From: Kryptolebias marmoratus
Lineage: Eukaryota; Chordata; Actinopteri; Cyprinodontiformes; Rivulidae
Assembly (NCBI RefSeq): GCF_001649575.2
Contig: NC_051445.1
Coordinates: 4,106,710-4,170,709, forward strand
Length of the DNA stretch: 64,000 bases
Direction of reading: 5' to 3'
Shown: positions 34,400-46,675 of the stretch, piece after piece
How the letters are laid out: each line of letters begins with the position of its first letter
Position numbering within the stretch: the first letter of the stretch is position 1
Translations under genes and position numbers: made by a program
Notes under the pieces: model-generated
Seen by the model: only the letters and a program-made list of their open reading frames with translations
What the model was told of the DNA's origin: nothing
Database searches by the model: none

Positions 34400-34830
34400 A
34401 TAAGCAAGGAATGCTTATCACCTTAAACCCAGTCATCTTATGTTAAAAAAGTCTGAGTTGTAGCTTTTTTTAATCAAACCTTTAAAATCAGTTAGAGATG
34501 TAAATCTAATTAAACTTTCTGAAAGTTTCATGCAGATCCGTCAAGTGGTTCATGAGATATTTTGCTAACAGACAGACAAAGTTCACTGTCAATGGGTAAT
34601 GGTGAAACTTTAAACAAAGATGTCACACAGTCTGTTAGCACTTAGATTGTATGTTGGGGGTCAGTGTCAGCTACTACCACATCAAAGTTTAGGTCAGTGT
34701 CTGTAAAACTGAATGAGTTAAAGCCAGTTACGGGTTTTCTAAGGTTGGTTGGCTGTGGCGGCCATCTTGAGTCAGAATGACTCCAAAATGTAATCAGTTG
34801 TAGATTATTGCGATACATGATAACTAGAGA
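34400..34830 (+). repeat. dispersed dimeric repeat, copy F
   Basis: Head 'caaggaatgcttatcacctt'. First monomer is recognised by 'catgagatattttgctaaca' and the second by 'gctactaccacatcaaagtt' and 'ggcggccatcttgagtcaga'. The second lacks its right part, ending near 34815. Confidence 0.7.
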
Positions 34831-35904
34831 CAGAACTGGAAGCTGGAAGCTGAAGCCACAAAGACCGAGCTCCCTTTAGTGGCTGGCTGAAGGGAGCATG
34901 TAAGCAAATGGGACATTTTCCCAACTAAAAAATAAAAATACACTTCAGATCATTTTAATCAGGTGCAGATTTTTGTTCATTCACTTATTTCTTTCATCGC
35001 TGCTTTACATTAAAAGATGCATTTCCCCTCTATTCATTTAGTTTTATCAAATATTTGAGGTTTAAAGAATTTGCTAAGAGTCTGTTTGTAAGTTTGTACT
35101 GTCATTAGGTGGGACCATAGTACTGAAGTTTCGCCCCACGCCCCTGATGGGAAGATTAACCAAAATAACATTACATAATTTTCTAAGAAATGCTTCTTGA
35201 GGTTAAACCTGCACTAAAGCCAAAAATAGAGATGCATTGCCAGAGTGACCCACTTTGCTCTTAACCCTTTATATCTTAAACCCCCAGCACCCAGCAGGTT
35301 GTGTATGTTGTATCTGTTGAAGACCTACAACCTGTGGTTACTCATTGCATCTGCAGTAGATGACTTGTAACAAAGTGAGTTCTTCAATGAATTTAAAAAA
35401 TACAGAGGTTTTAAACTAAAAGTATTACGTAAGATTAGCAGACTCACAACTCGTACCACTCCTAACCAGATGTGACAATTTTTCAGGCGTGGTAGTCTTG
35501 ACTAATACTGATCGAGATGTTCTCTAACAAGTAAACAGACTTCGAGACAAACTATGAGAACATAAGGTGCGTCATCACGGTGCGGTTCCACCTTAACACT
35601 ACAAGAGTTTTATTTGTCTTCGCAGAATTTTCTTTAAACACTTTGGCAATGAAATGTGCCATCTGTGAGCTGCAGACTCTGTTTGCTCTCTGCTGCATAC
35701 CATTTTAAAGATTCTTAAAATGCATTGTTTTATTTTACATAAAGTATATAAAAACATTGGTTTTGTACTTATTAAACCATTTTAGGACCCCTCATGTTCT
35801 GTATAAACAAGTTGATTCACCGTGTTTCTGTTTTTTTTTATATTTTATATTTTGATTTCCAAGTTTTGTAAACCAAAACTTGTAAATTAATGAAATAGTT
35901 TTGC
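34831..35904. other. noncoding intergenic DNA
   Basis: No gene or clear repeat boundary seen. Confidence 0.5.
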
Positions 35905-36247
35905 ATGCATCCATCCATCCATCCATGCATCCATCCATTTTCTTTACCCACTTCTCCTCTCCCGGTTGCGGGGAGCTGGTCTCTATCTCCAGAGGTCACT
36001 GTGTGCGAGGCGGAGGACACCTTGGACATAGAGACAAATGAGACAAACAACCATTCACTCCCTCACTTACACCTAGAAACAATTTAGAGTTACCAATTAA
36101 CCTAACATGCATGCTTTTGATCAGTGGGAGGAAACTGGAGCACCCAGAGTAACCCCACATGCAGAACATGCAAACCCAGAAAGGACAGGAGTTGAACCTG
36201 TGATCTTTTTGCTGTGAGGCAACAGCTCTAACAACTGTGACGCCATG
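35905..36247 (-). mobile_element. tRNA-like SINE with (GGAT)n 3' tail
   Basis: On the minus strand an A-box-like region (36225-36245, TGGCGTCACAG then TTGTTAGAGC) and a B box GGTTCAACTCC (36188-36198) have the arrangement of a tRNA-derived pol III promoter. A body common in fish genomes follows ('aacatgcatg' region, 'gtaactctaaattg'), ending in ATGGATGGATGC repeats at 35905-35938. Noncoding. Confidence 0.65.
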
Positions 36248-38058
36248 ATTGAGTTATAATTTCAGTTAATTGATCTTAATCATACTAAAATGACAATCGC
36301 TTTGACCTGAATTGTGTAATGATTTGAAATGAATGCTTTTGTACTTTTTTGAGCCGTGGGATGACTTTTTGTTGTGAACTGAATTACAGTTTGTTCTTTT
36401 CTTCTTTTTTCCCCAAGATTTGTCTCAAATTTTGCGAGCAGCTTTTAAAAAGTTTACTGAATTATCTTTCAAGATTTGGTAAGTATGAGCCAGGAGGACT
36501 TGATTAAAAAAAAACTGATGGGGCAGCAAAACAAGATACAAATGAGAACTGAACATGAGGACCACGTAGGGAACAGGTAAATAAACTGTCAGGGTAGTAA
36601 GGTCTCCTGGCAGATAACAAAAGGGTTAATAAGAGCAGGGCGTATAAGTATGCAGGGAGGAATGAGAATGAGTGGTGACAGATGAGGCTAATGAACACGA
36701 GGAGCAGGTGTGATTGGGTAACTAAAGGTAAGAATGACTGAGGGAGACGTCTGAGGAACGAGACAAACTAAACAAACTAAAGTAACACAACAAGGAAACA
36801 TGAAAAAATAACAAACATCAACTACAAATCTACAAAACAAAACAGAAAGTTGACACCATCTTTGAAACATTTTGTGCAGCTTAGTTGGTAAAAAATGTCT
36901 TAGAAAAAAGAACCAATTGTTTTGTCCTCTGGCTGTTTTGAAAGAACAAATAAGAAAACAGGCACAAGACATTCCTGCACCTGTAGTCACGACTTCTCCC
37001 ATCCGGGTGCCAACATGGTTAACTCACGGAAAAACACAGCTTTTAAGGAAATCTGACACAAAAACATTGATAACTTAGTCACACATTCCAGTGCTTGAGT
37101 TTCAGTTTAAAGTATAGCAATAAGAAATAAAGGCTAGTACCACAAATACTGGATTTATTCAGTTTAAAATAACAACATCTTAATCAGAAGAAAACATTTC
37201 TTAAACAGCTCATTTTGGACATAAGAACAAGACTCTGCAATCTTTAAAGATCTCTTTAGTTCCACAGGGAAATGTATCTGAAGGCTGCAGACTTTGCCGC
37301 CCAAAGTTCCTCCTTTTATTCAAATAGTTTTTATATTTGCATAGTTTTTTTAGTTGTCGACGTTTGGTTTACAGCGGCTGATGTGTTTCATTCTCATGCT
37401 TTACAGAAATCCACAGTTTTTAATCATCTTTCCTTCTCAAGATCGTGTTTATCTGCAGCTTCCTGTGGTCTGAATCTTATCAAATTCAAGAATTTCAGTT
37501 CTCAGAACTCACGTGGCATGATTATCACTCGAGCGAAACAAAAAGCTTACTCACCAGTCCAACTAGAGTTTGTGTTTTACCTTTACCTCTTTAACTGAAG
37601 TGTTTTCTGGGAATGAATGCACCAACTAGACTAACCCTCATCAACAACAGCAGTGTTGTTCAGACTTTTACTCATGTGTGGAAAAAGGACTTGAAATACC
37701 ATCCTGACCTTCGGTGAACTGCGAAATGTATAGACAAAATCCAAGCTAATTTAAAATAAAACTGCTGTATGGTCATATAAATGTACAGAATCTACTGGCA
37801 GGGGGAAGGGTTTATGTTTATGCCTGTTAAAAATCTGTGTGGAGAACATCAGTTAGTCTGACTGAGCTTTTCAACAAAAAATAAATACATTTTAACGTCA
37901 TAACAACCAGTACCTTTAAGAGAAGAAACCTGAAAACACTGGCCATGATCAGCAGGTGAGAGGAGATGGATTTCATCAGTAAATAAGACAAACTTATTTT
38001 GTCGCAGTCGGGCAAAAACCTTGTATCACCATTTTTCAGCATTCATTTTTGCATAAAC
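36248..38058. other. noncoding intergenic DNA
   Basis: No conserved exon recognised in 1.8 kb. Confidence 0.5.
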
Positions 38059-38251
38059 CAGTGGTGTCCAGTCCTGGTCCTGGAGGTCCACCATCCTGCA
38101 GGTTTTAGATGTTTCCCTGCTCTTCAGCAGGTCTTCAAGTTCTGCAGAAGCCTGTTAATCACTCAGTCATTCAAATCAGGTGTGTCAAAGCAGAGAAACA
38201 TCGAAAACATGCAGGCTAGTGACAATCCAGGACCAGGGTTGGACACCACTG
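38059..38251. mobile_element. short hAT-type MITE
   Basis: Ends CAGTGGTGTCCAGTCCTGGT and its counterpart ACCAGGGTTGGACACCACTG are inverted repeats. Flanking octamers GCATAAAC and GCGTAAAA agree at 6 of 8 positions. 193 bp, noncoding. The family is very common in fish. Confidence 0.8.
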
Positions 38252-40229
38252 GCGTAAAACCAACTCTACCAGTCACTCATCACATCTGTGTGTGGTTTTA
38301 TGGATCAGTATCCACTGAAAGGCCTCAAAAAGAACTTGCGACATCACAGAGTTTATTTATTTTAAAATAAAGATATTAAGTTCTGTTAGGTTGCGTTTTT
38401 GGCCAAACAAGGTTTCTGTCCAACAGCAACATTTTCAAAATTTATTTTAATTGCTTCACTGAACTGTATCTTTAACTGTTTCAATAGTTATGATTATTAT
38501 TCCTATTACGAATGGTTCTGTCACTCAAAGAATCTGAGACATGCAGTTTTAAACAATGAGTCTGCGCTGAGATGCTCACGTGCCTTTTTTACGCGTTTTC
38601 ATTGCGACACTAGAAATTTGCATTTCTTTTTTGAGTGCTAGAACAAGTTTGAGAACAGGAATACATTTTCGTCGAAACAATCGTACATTGTGTGTATCGG
38701 TGGTTCAATCTGCAACAGAAAATAACCAAAATGATCATTATCAAAGTGAGTTTGAGTGTCCTGAAATGTGAAAAGTGAAAAAAAATTTTTTTTTTTTTTT
38801 TAAGAAATATGGGCAATAAGCTCATTCTGGATGACCGGGCTGTGCTCTTTAAGGTCTAATTAATAAAGATTTATTAAAACGTGACACTTCATGGTTCATT
38901 CAAGAGGGTGGAGAGACAGGACACATCCAGCTTGTTTATTTCTAATAATTTATTACAAAAGAAATGTAAAGCAGAGGGAATGCTAGGAATGAGACAAGCA
39001 GCAGTATCTGTCTAATCTAACAATGTATAATTACCAGCAGCAGTTTCCTATGAACAGACTGTACGTCCTCTGCACATGACGAATCTGTTACAACAAATGA
39101 GGACGTCTCAGTGACCTATCACTCAATCTTACTTTCCATTATCTTTAAGTGAAGCTCAAGCGTTTTTATTTCTCTGCAATCTGTCTGTCTCCATATCTTC
39201 ATCTGCAGACATGCCGTCCCGAGCTCGAGCTGATCACACGATGACTGTGAATCATCTGGAGACGTCACAGAAGAACAGACTTGAAAGCATCTGTACAAAA
39301 AAATGCAATAAACAACAACAACAACAGCTATGGCTGCCTCAACACGTGACTGCGTGAGACCAAAACCAGCTTCAAAATGACTCTAGAAGCGATAAATGAC
39401 AGTGACGCGGATTCTTTTTTTATTTTACCACACAAATAAAGCACAACAAATGCTACATTCAGTATTTTTGAAACACAATGTTGGTTTTGTTTTTACTACA
39501 GGTGGACCAAGTTTAAGAGAAAAGCTTTTTTTTTTCCAATTTTAAAAAGAAGTTTGTTGAAAGCATTGGTCACATAAATACCAACAAAACCCACCAAGTG
39601 TATGTTTTTAAGATTGTAGGGAGTCTGGAGCTCAGCCTTTCATTTGCATTTCTGTCTATTTTTGTATCAAAAACTCTGGATGCTTCTTTATATCTGTCAG
39701 CGGGACTTCCAGTAAAAATAATCTTTGGTTCACTACTGTCTGACAGAACACAATGCACACAACCTGCATTTGTTAACATAAAACTAAACTTTATAGTACA
39801 AAATGCTGCTTGATGCTTTCTCCTCGCATTCAGAAGTCATATTATCATCACTGATGTGCTGATTTGTGAATTATGATGAATACATCATCAGTTATGTATC
39901 TGTATGCAGTTTCCTTTCATTTAAGTGGTGGTTTAACTTTGTTATAGTATCAAATTTGTAAAACATTGTAGCAGGAGTTGGTTTGTTCTAACTTTAGAGA
40001 GCAGGACTAATAAAATGAAGTAAGAATAAAGAACGCTCTGTGCCAGTGTTTGCTGTGGCAGCGAGGCCTGATAAAGCTGAATGAATGAAAAGCTGAATGG
40101 AGCCAGATGGTGTCGGCATCCATGCTGTTCACGGTCCATGCTGTTCACGGTCACATGGCAGATCGCGTTTCTGATCTTTGTCTCTGAAGCCCGCATGCTT
40201 TATGGAAAGAGGGGAGATCAGATTTCCCC
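38252..40229. other. noncoding intergenic DNA
   Basis: No gene recognised. A duplicated 'catgctgttcacggtc' occurs at about 40121-40152. Confidence 0.5.
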
Positions 40230-40440
40230 GAGTCTTTGATGTCTCCTCCTCCCACGCTTCTCCGCCTCCTCTCTTTATAAGAGCTGTTCGCCCTCCCACC
40301 CAGACAAGCACAAGCAAACACACACATGTGCCTTCTGCCGAGGAGAAATCTGAGACAGGACAGGATCTCTTTATGGAAACTGGCCGTGAGCCTAGAAGCC
40401 TCACTGAATGAGTGCATGTGGAAAACATCTAGGATGGAAT
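40230..40440 (+). promoter_or_regulatory. possible TATA-type core promoter
   Basis: A C/T-rich stretch with CTCTTTATAAGAG (40271-40283) is followed by less AT-rich sequence and a short frame at 40437 (14 codons). The layout resembles a TATA promoter reading right. No downstream coding exon could be identified, so support is weak. Confidence 0.2.
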
Positions 40441-40689
40441 GCTCAACGGGCCAGACTCCAGATCTGAAGACGCCATGAGCTTTGTGTCCAGAAATATAAA
40501 ACTACTGACAGCTTTTTTCTCAATTACTTCTGCTTTTCACTGCAGTTCATGAAGTCGGTTAGTTGATTTGCAAAGAATTAAAACACAACAAGCCAAATCT
40601 GTACCATTTTAGATGTTAATTACTTTTAAACAGTCTTAATTATTATCCAAAACGTTCTTGACAAGAGCGTGATAGCTTCAGAAAAATAA

Positions 40690-41340
40690 AGGTCTAACAA
40701 TCCTTGCAGAAATCCATATCACCATAACAATTATTATCTTATGTTGCGAAATGACAAAGTTGTCGTCGTTTTGGGGAAGTCTTGAAAAATGTTTTGTGCA
40801 ATCTTGTGCAATATCAGCTGCTACAGCAAATTTTAACACAATGTCTGTAAATTTAGTCATTTTGTGTTGGCTAATGTCAGCCATCTCGAATTAGACTGAA
40901 TCCAAAAAGCTTTTCAGTTGCAGAGGTACATCAAATGATTCATTTTTGGAAGTCTCTGTGGAATTTGTCTGGTGGTTCGTGAGTTATTTTGCTAACAGAC
41001 AAACAGAGTTGATTCCAACATTAATGCTAAAGTTTTAGGCAAACATTATAAGCAGTGAGTAGCACTTGGAGTATTTGTTGTCAGTGCCTCTCAGTTAAAA
41101 CTACAACACATATAAACACAATATCTGTAAAACTGACTGAGTTAAAGCCATGTTTGTGTTTACTATGATTCCTTTGCTGTGGCAGACATCTTGATTCAGG
41201 TTAACTCTAAAAGATGTACACTAATGAAGACTTTCTCCAAGTTTAAATAACATTTGCTCAGTGGTTCATGAAACAGACACAGGCTGACATAAATATAAGA
41301 GAAAAACATTATCACCCGCCCTCAAAACTTCAAATGTTGG
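40690..41340 (+). repeat. dispersed dimeric repeat, copy G
   Basis: First monomer has 'ttatcttatgttgcgaaatg' and 'gttattttgctaacagacaa'. Second has 'gtaaaactgactgagttaaa' and 'gtggcagacatcttgattca'. It ends with 'aaaacattatcacccgccct' at about 41310-41325. Plus orientation. Confidence 0.7.
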
Positions 41341-42479
41341 TTTGATATTAAAGTTATTTTTTATTAACCCTCATCCTTTCAAACTGTTATAATTCTGGTT
41401 CTTCCTTATCATTGGTTAGGTAAGTTTAGGAGCTGTTAACCCAAATTCACATTGTGACCTTAAAACACACATTATATTGGCTGTATCTGCATGAGTCTAA
41501 CACATACTTTAGTTTTAAGTAAGTAAGCTAAACAAATACATTGTTTGAGTTAGTCAAAGTTGTCCCGAGGGATTTATTCACTGAGAAACAATGACACATT
41601 GTTGGTGAAGATTAATCATTTAAGGAAACAAAAGCACATTTTTACAAAGACATCAAAGTATAATCATAAGCCGTAAAAAGTTTGTCTGTTCTTGGTCTGA
41701 ATTTCTGACGTTAGAAGCTCAAACCCAGGACCAGACAAGAGTTGGCTTCAGGCTGCAGTTTTGCAAACCATAATATTTACATTCAGCATGTGACCTAAAT
41801 TTCCATACGGCCCTGTTTACTGGCGGTGGTGGGAGGGGCTAATCCATTTTAACAATCACTCGGCATCTCCATCTAATTTATACTGCAAAACAACGTGGCA
41901 TTTAAAGCATCTCTTTGATTGCATTGTTGTGAGGGACTTGTGGTTTCAGGGGTGGCGGGATCCCCCACCCTGCCTGGATCCGCCAGCCAGACTGCTCGGG
42001 TCAAGGGGGCCCCTTCCCGCACACAGCCGCTTGGCGTAGGAGGGAGTGTTCTTCCTGTAACTGGGCTGATGTCAGGCCTGAGGAATGCTGAAAACAGAAC
42101 ACACTGGGGGGCCTTGTTCTCTCGCTCCGAATAGTCCTTGGGCGGGAATCCAAACCACATGCCACACACATGCAGAGAGGGGGCCGGTCAGGGGACTGAG
42201 GAGGACCAGAGAAAAACACACTGACAATCTGAACACAGCCTGTGGCTGTTTGGACTTTGTTTAACAGATGATTTCAGGTAAAACCGTTGGAAATATTCAA
42301 AAGAACTTTTCAGCTTTTACCATTTATTATTAAAAATTTGTGAATTCAAAATAAACGCTGAATTAAAGACAGTTTCTCATAAAGAAGTTTCAAAATACAA
42401 AAACCTGAAGATCAATATGATCATCCTAATCCTTAGATGAACAAGTAACCTGATCAGTAACTAGCAGTCCTGAATGAAT
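41341..42479. other. noncoding DNA with a GC-rich block at 41820-42220
   Basis: The GC-rich block contains GGATCCGCCAGCC and GGGGGCCCC motifs and stands out from its surroundings. Open frames there show no family resemblance. It could be a regulatory element; nothing more can be said from the sequence. Confidence 0.35.
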
Positions 42480-42829
42480 GCATGTTGCCCGTTTCATGCC
42501 AGATTTGCAGAATACAATCATCTTATGTTGAGAAATGATGGAGCCATTTTGGTGAAACCCTAAAAACAACATTATGTGAAACCTTCATGTTATTTGGTGG
42601 CATTTTGCATGAACTTGTGTAATCTGTTAGAGCTTGGATTATGTGTTACTTTCAGCTACTACCCCACCAAATTTTACCTCAGAATATGTAAAATCCCAGT
42701 TGGTATAGCCATTTTTATGTAAGCTAAAGTCTATTAGCTGTGGCAGCCATTTTGAAATGGAAGTTAATAATTTGTAGACGTACAGTCAATAACTTTATGA
42801 AACTTTCCGAATAAATCATTCTATGGAGA
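42480..42829 (+). repeat. dispersed dimeric repeat, copy H (partial)
   Basis: Head 'gaatgcatgttgcccgtttc' is joined directly to second-monomer sequence 'cagctactaccccaccaaat' and 'tgtggcagccattttgaaat', so the first monomer is largely missing. It abuts a SINE on its right. Confidence 0.65.
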
Positions 42830-42985
42830 CTATTCAGTGCTTTAGATTGCGTTCATACACTGATGGTGAACATCGGTTCAGTGTCTTGCTCAGGGACACT
42901 TCGACATGTGACTCCTGCCAGGAATCAAACCTCCGACTCTCTCACAGGAGGGCGACTGCTCCAACCACTGAGCCACAGCTTCCCC
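42830..42985 (-). mobile_element. tRNA-derived SINE
   Basis: On the minus strand the head carries an A box TGGCTCAGTGGTTGGAGC (42958-42975) and a B box GGTTTGATTCC (42921-42931), the internal pol III promoter of tRNA-derived SINEs. It is followed by 'tgtccctgagcaagacactg', typical of a common fish SINE. Truncated or diverged at its 3' end. Confidence 0.75.
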
Positions 42986-45900
42986 AAAGTTCTCCACTTG
43001 GGCCCATTCATTTTGGTTTCTATTGCCACTGAGCCTGATTCTTTTATAAATTTCATTTTAAACTTCACTCATATGAAGACACCAGCACCAATCTTTACCT
43101 GACTTCAGTAACTATTTGGTGAGAATCAAACTTTGGAATCTCATTTCCTCTAGTGACTTTTGTTGGGTGTTGCGGCAAAACAACAGTAGAAGTTCTTACA
43201 AAATGAAAAATGAAATGGTAATAATGGTTGATTGCATCTGCATCTAGCCAATAATGTGTGAAATCTTAATGCGACTTCTTGTTCCTGATTATTAGCTTGA
43301 AACTTTGACAGGACTGTTCTCAAATCACACTACCTGACTGTGTCTATTTTTGTAGTTCCGGATTGGAAGTGGTTACCCAAAATGCATGACTGCTGATTTC
43401 ATTCTTGTTTGGGATTTAAGTCTTATGAAAATGTTGAATGTTAAAAAACAAAACAAACAAACAAATCCAAATGCTCTAATACCAGCTGGATGGTCAAAAG
43501 GACAAGTTAGCAATCCTCAGTTTTGTCATGACCCTATGATGAAAGACTGTGGAAACTCTTAGTTCAGCACATCATCCTGCACAACGACAGATTACAACAG
43601 TTTCGAAACAACATTCACTGTTAAGAAAGTTTGAACTCCTCTTGTATCCCTCAGAGATCTCAGCTGCAGAAGCTAATGCTGTTAGCTTAGCGTCCATCGG
43701 CTCAGATCGACCAGTCATGAGCTCACATCTGCTTTTTATATCTAATTATGCCACAAGTCAAAGAGAAAAATAACATTTGGATAAAGAACTGGAAGCTAAG
43801 AAACATAAAAATTGTCTTTGAGGAAGAAATATGTGTCAGGTTTAACAGGGGGAGGACTTAAACTCTGCTGTAACATAAAGTCCTTCACGATGTGGTGGTG
43901 GCGCTGTTGTGTCATCACAGAGTAGTGTGAAAAAACATTATTTCTAATCCCTTTAAACCCAACAACAATGCAAAAAGGGGTGATGAGACAATTTACATCT
44001 GTATCTTTTTCTTTTTCATTTTGCAGTTTTTAACAGAAAAAAACCCATCTATCTTGACATTACTACAAATGTGGGCATACAGGAACAAAAACATGTTTAT
44101 ATTTGTAGGTACAATATTTTTGGACATACAATGCTTGTCTTTAATTGTTAGGATAAGACCGCAACCTTAAGACTGCATTTGTTTTAAATAGTTTATAAGC
44201 ATAATGTTTCAAATGAATAAAAGCAGAATTCAGCAACCAAACGGAAAATCCCACCAAGAATGTTGTCAGATGACTTCATATGAAAAATAAAATTCCTGAA
44301 ATGATTATCACATCCTCTGTCTGTGAAATAACATTCCGAGATGCCAAAAAAAACAGAGGATGGGGCTTTTAACACCCAACATGATGAGCATAAATTATGC
44401 CAGATTAAACGTCAGAATGAAAGAGAAAGAGAGCATGAAAGTGAAAGGGTGAGACTACTGAGGGAATAACAAAGTTAGGCTTCTTCAGCCCTGCAGCAAA
44501 ACTCTGGGAGGAAATAAAATGTTCTAAGTCTGAATTAAATTAATGCAAATAAGGAAACCTCAGGAGGCTGGAGCAAAGCAGCCTGTTTTTGAACCTTGAA
44601 GAAGTTAATCTCTCCCAGACATGAAAACAAAGACTGGAAATACGAATCAAAGATGATAAGAAACACAGATAAACTCCTTCCGAACAAACATCGCAAAGTT
44701 CTGTGAGACCACTCAGTGGCAGTTATCTAACATGCCTAAACCAATCTCTACTTCCAAATGTTCAGTGACGTTATGTAACACCAACGATTCATCGGTGAAT
44801 AATGGTTGTTAGGTGGGGGAACCAAACAGCCAGAGTCACCCAAATGAAAACAGGAAGGCTTTACTGAACTCTGAAGCTGTCTGCCATCCAAGCAACTCAT
44901 TCAGAGTCGAGGAGACGGCGTTCCCATAAAAGATGCTGACGTCACACAACGGCCTCACCCAGTTTGACGCAAGTCCACGTCATTCCTTTCTATGGACAGT
45001 TCTAGTCATTTCAGTCTATTTCTATAACCTATTCATAACAAAGGTCATCTTAGGGCTTTTTAGAGAAATCCATTTAAATGATACAGTTCTAATATTATCC
45101 AAACCAGTCATATTATCAAAGAGTTGAACTGATTTAAATGTACCACTTCAGTCCAGATTTTTCCAGGAGCGTTTAACTCAATTAATTTATGATTAAAATC
45201 AGTACAGTGAAGTGGAGATATTGTCCACCAACAGAAGGCAAAAGGGTGATAATGTTTTTGGCTGTGTCTGTGTGTGATGTCATTTACGAGGTTTGACCAA
45301 AAGGGTGACGGGAGACATGCAGGTAAAGGCAGCTGATTTGGGTTCAGAATGTTACTGTTAATAAAGAAAAATAGACCAGCATAAAAAAAAAAAAACAGTT
45401 GAATATTTTTTTTTTTTATCATTTTGAGACAGGACGTTCCTAAATTTGATGATATTACTCAGCTGTAACAAGGATGTTTCTTTATCTTTGGTCCAGAATG
45501 TTCTAAACAACTAAAGCTCCAAGACTAGAGGTATTTTACCAGTGTTGTGTTGATACTTTAAATATTTCTCATAAATAATTCTTGTGAAACTACACTGTTT
45601 GAGCTAAATGGCCTAAAAACAAATTATTTTTATAATCCACTAAACTCCATCACAGAGTCTGAAAACTGAACTATAATCTTAGCAACAACTCAAAGAAAAG
45701 GTTCTTTAATCAGAAAAAACTAAACATAAATTAATGAAAAAGGGATTTATTTTAGTTTCTGTATCTGTAAAATGTTGGACCTCATTGTCCTGGTCAGGAC
45801 TGTGGCCAGACTTTAAAAAATCCTGAGGTCAACCACTCATTATCCCCCTGCACATCAGTTACAATAAAAACCAAAACTTAACTAAAATAGAAGCATTTAT

Positions 45901-46038
45901 TGAAAACAAGTGACTTGAATGTGTATATGACATGTATTTGTGTGTGTGTGTAAATCCATGGGGATCAGCCTCATCTGAAGCAACAGAGGACTCAGGGCAC
46001 AACCATGATGACTCACTGAAATGACATGAATTAGTTTA
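42986..46038. other. noncoding intergenic DNA
   Basis: No gene recognised. A minus-oriented fragment of the dimeric repeat end ('ggcaaaagggtgataatgtt') lies at about 45234-45253, and a short (TG)n run at 45939-45951. Confidence 0.5.
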
Positions 46039-46529
46039 TATAGCTGCTCCCAACTTTTCTCACTGGTTGATGAAGATGCAACGCTCCGACTGATGGTTCC
46101 AAACGTTTATTAAAGGAATTTTCTGTCACATAAACGCCCAAGACCACCGTGAACACTGCAATAAAATACACAGTGGCAAATATACATCAGTTAAACCGTC
46201 ATGTTCTCTTATATAAATTGTTCAAATGAAACTTATTACACATATACAAACACAAGAATATTCCATTCAATTGTCCATACCGTATGCCCCTCCAACCAGA
46301 AGGTTAGGAGTTGCTAGAAGTCCATTTCTTCCAAATTTCAGTTCTTTGTCTTTCCTATTACCGCTTGCAAAAACCAACTGAGCATGAAACGAAACTTACA
46401 GCCCTTTATCGAAAGCATCACGTGACCAAGTGATGACGTAATTGCTGAAGTGGTCAGATAACGTTATTAACCAAACCAAACAGTATTTCCCAAAATATAC
46501 ATAAAAAATGCTTGACTGCGTTCGCTACA
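46039..46529 (-). repeat. LTR a of the BEL array, possibly truncated on the left
   Basis: Minus-strand start TGTAGCGAACGC at 46529, directly after a purine-rich GGTGGCAG tract that lies 3' of the ORF. A TATA box (TTATATAAGAG, 46206-46216) and poly(A) signal (AATAAA, 46106-46111) sit in the expected U3-R order. At the left the match to the other units stops at 46039 without a CA end, so part of U5 may be missing. Confidence 0.75.
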
Positions 46530-46675
46530 CTGCCACCAAAATTACAAAAGGTTTACTTTCACCATATTCAAAGAAATAAAACATGTAATTTTCAATAACT
46601 TCAATTTTAACCTTTACCCAAAATTTCCATCAATAGATCTTACAATAGGTGACTGATTTTCATGTTAATGCTGAG

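Noticed and set aside
39210..39360. 59-codon frame starting MPSRARADHTM after an acceptor-like sequence
   Set aside because: No conserved motif, Gln run from (CAA)n, and no partner exon found.
41873..42169. 98-codon minus-strand frame in a GC-rich block
   Set aside because: Open because of GC-rich composition; no recognisable domain and no supporting splice sites.
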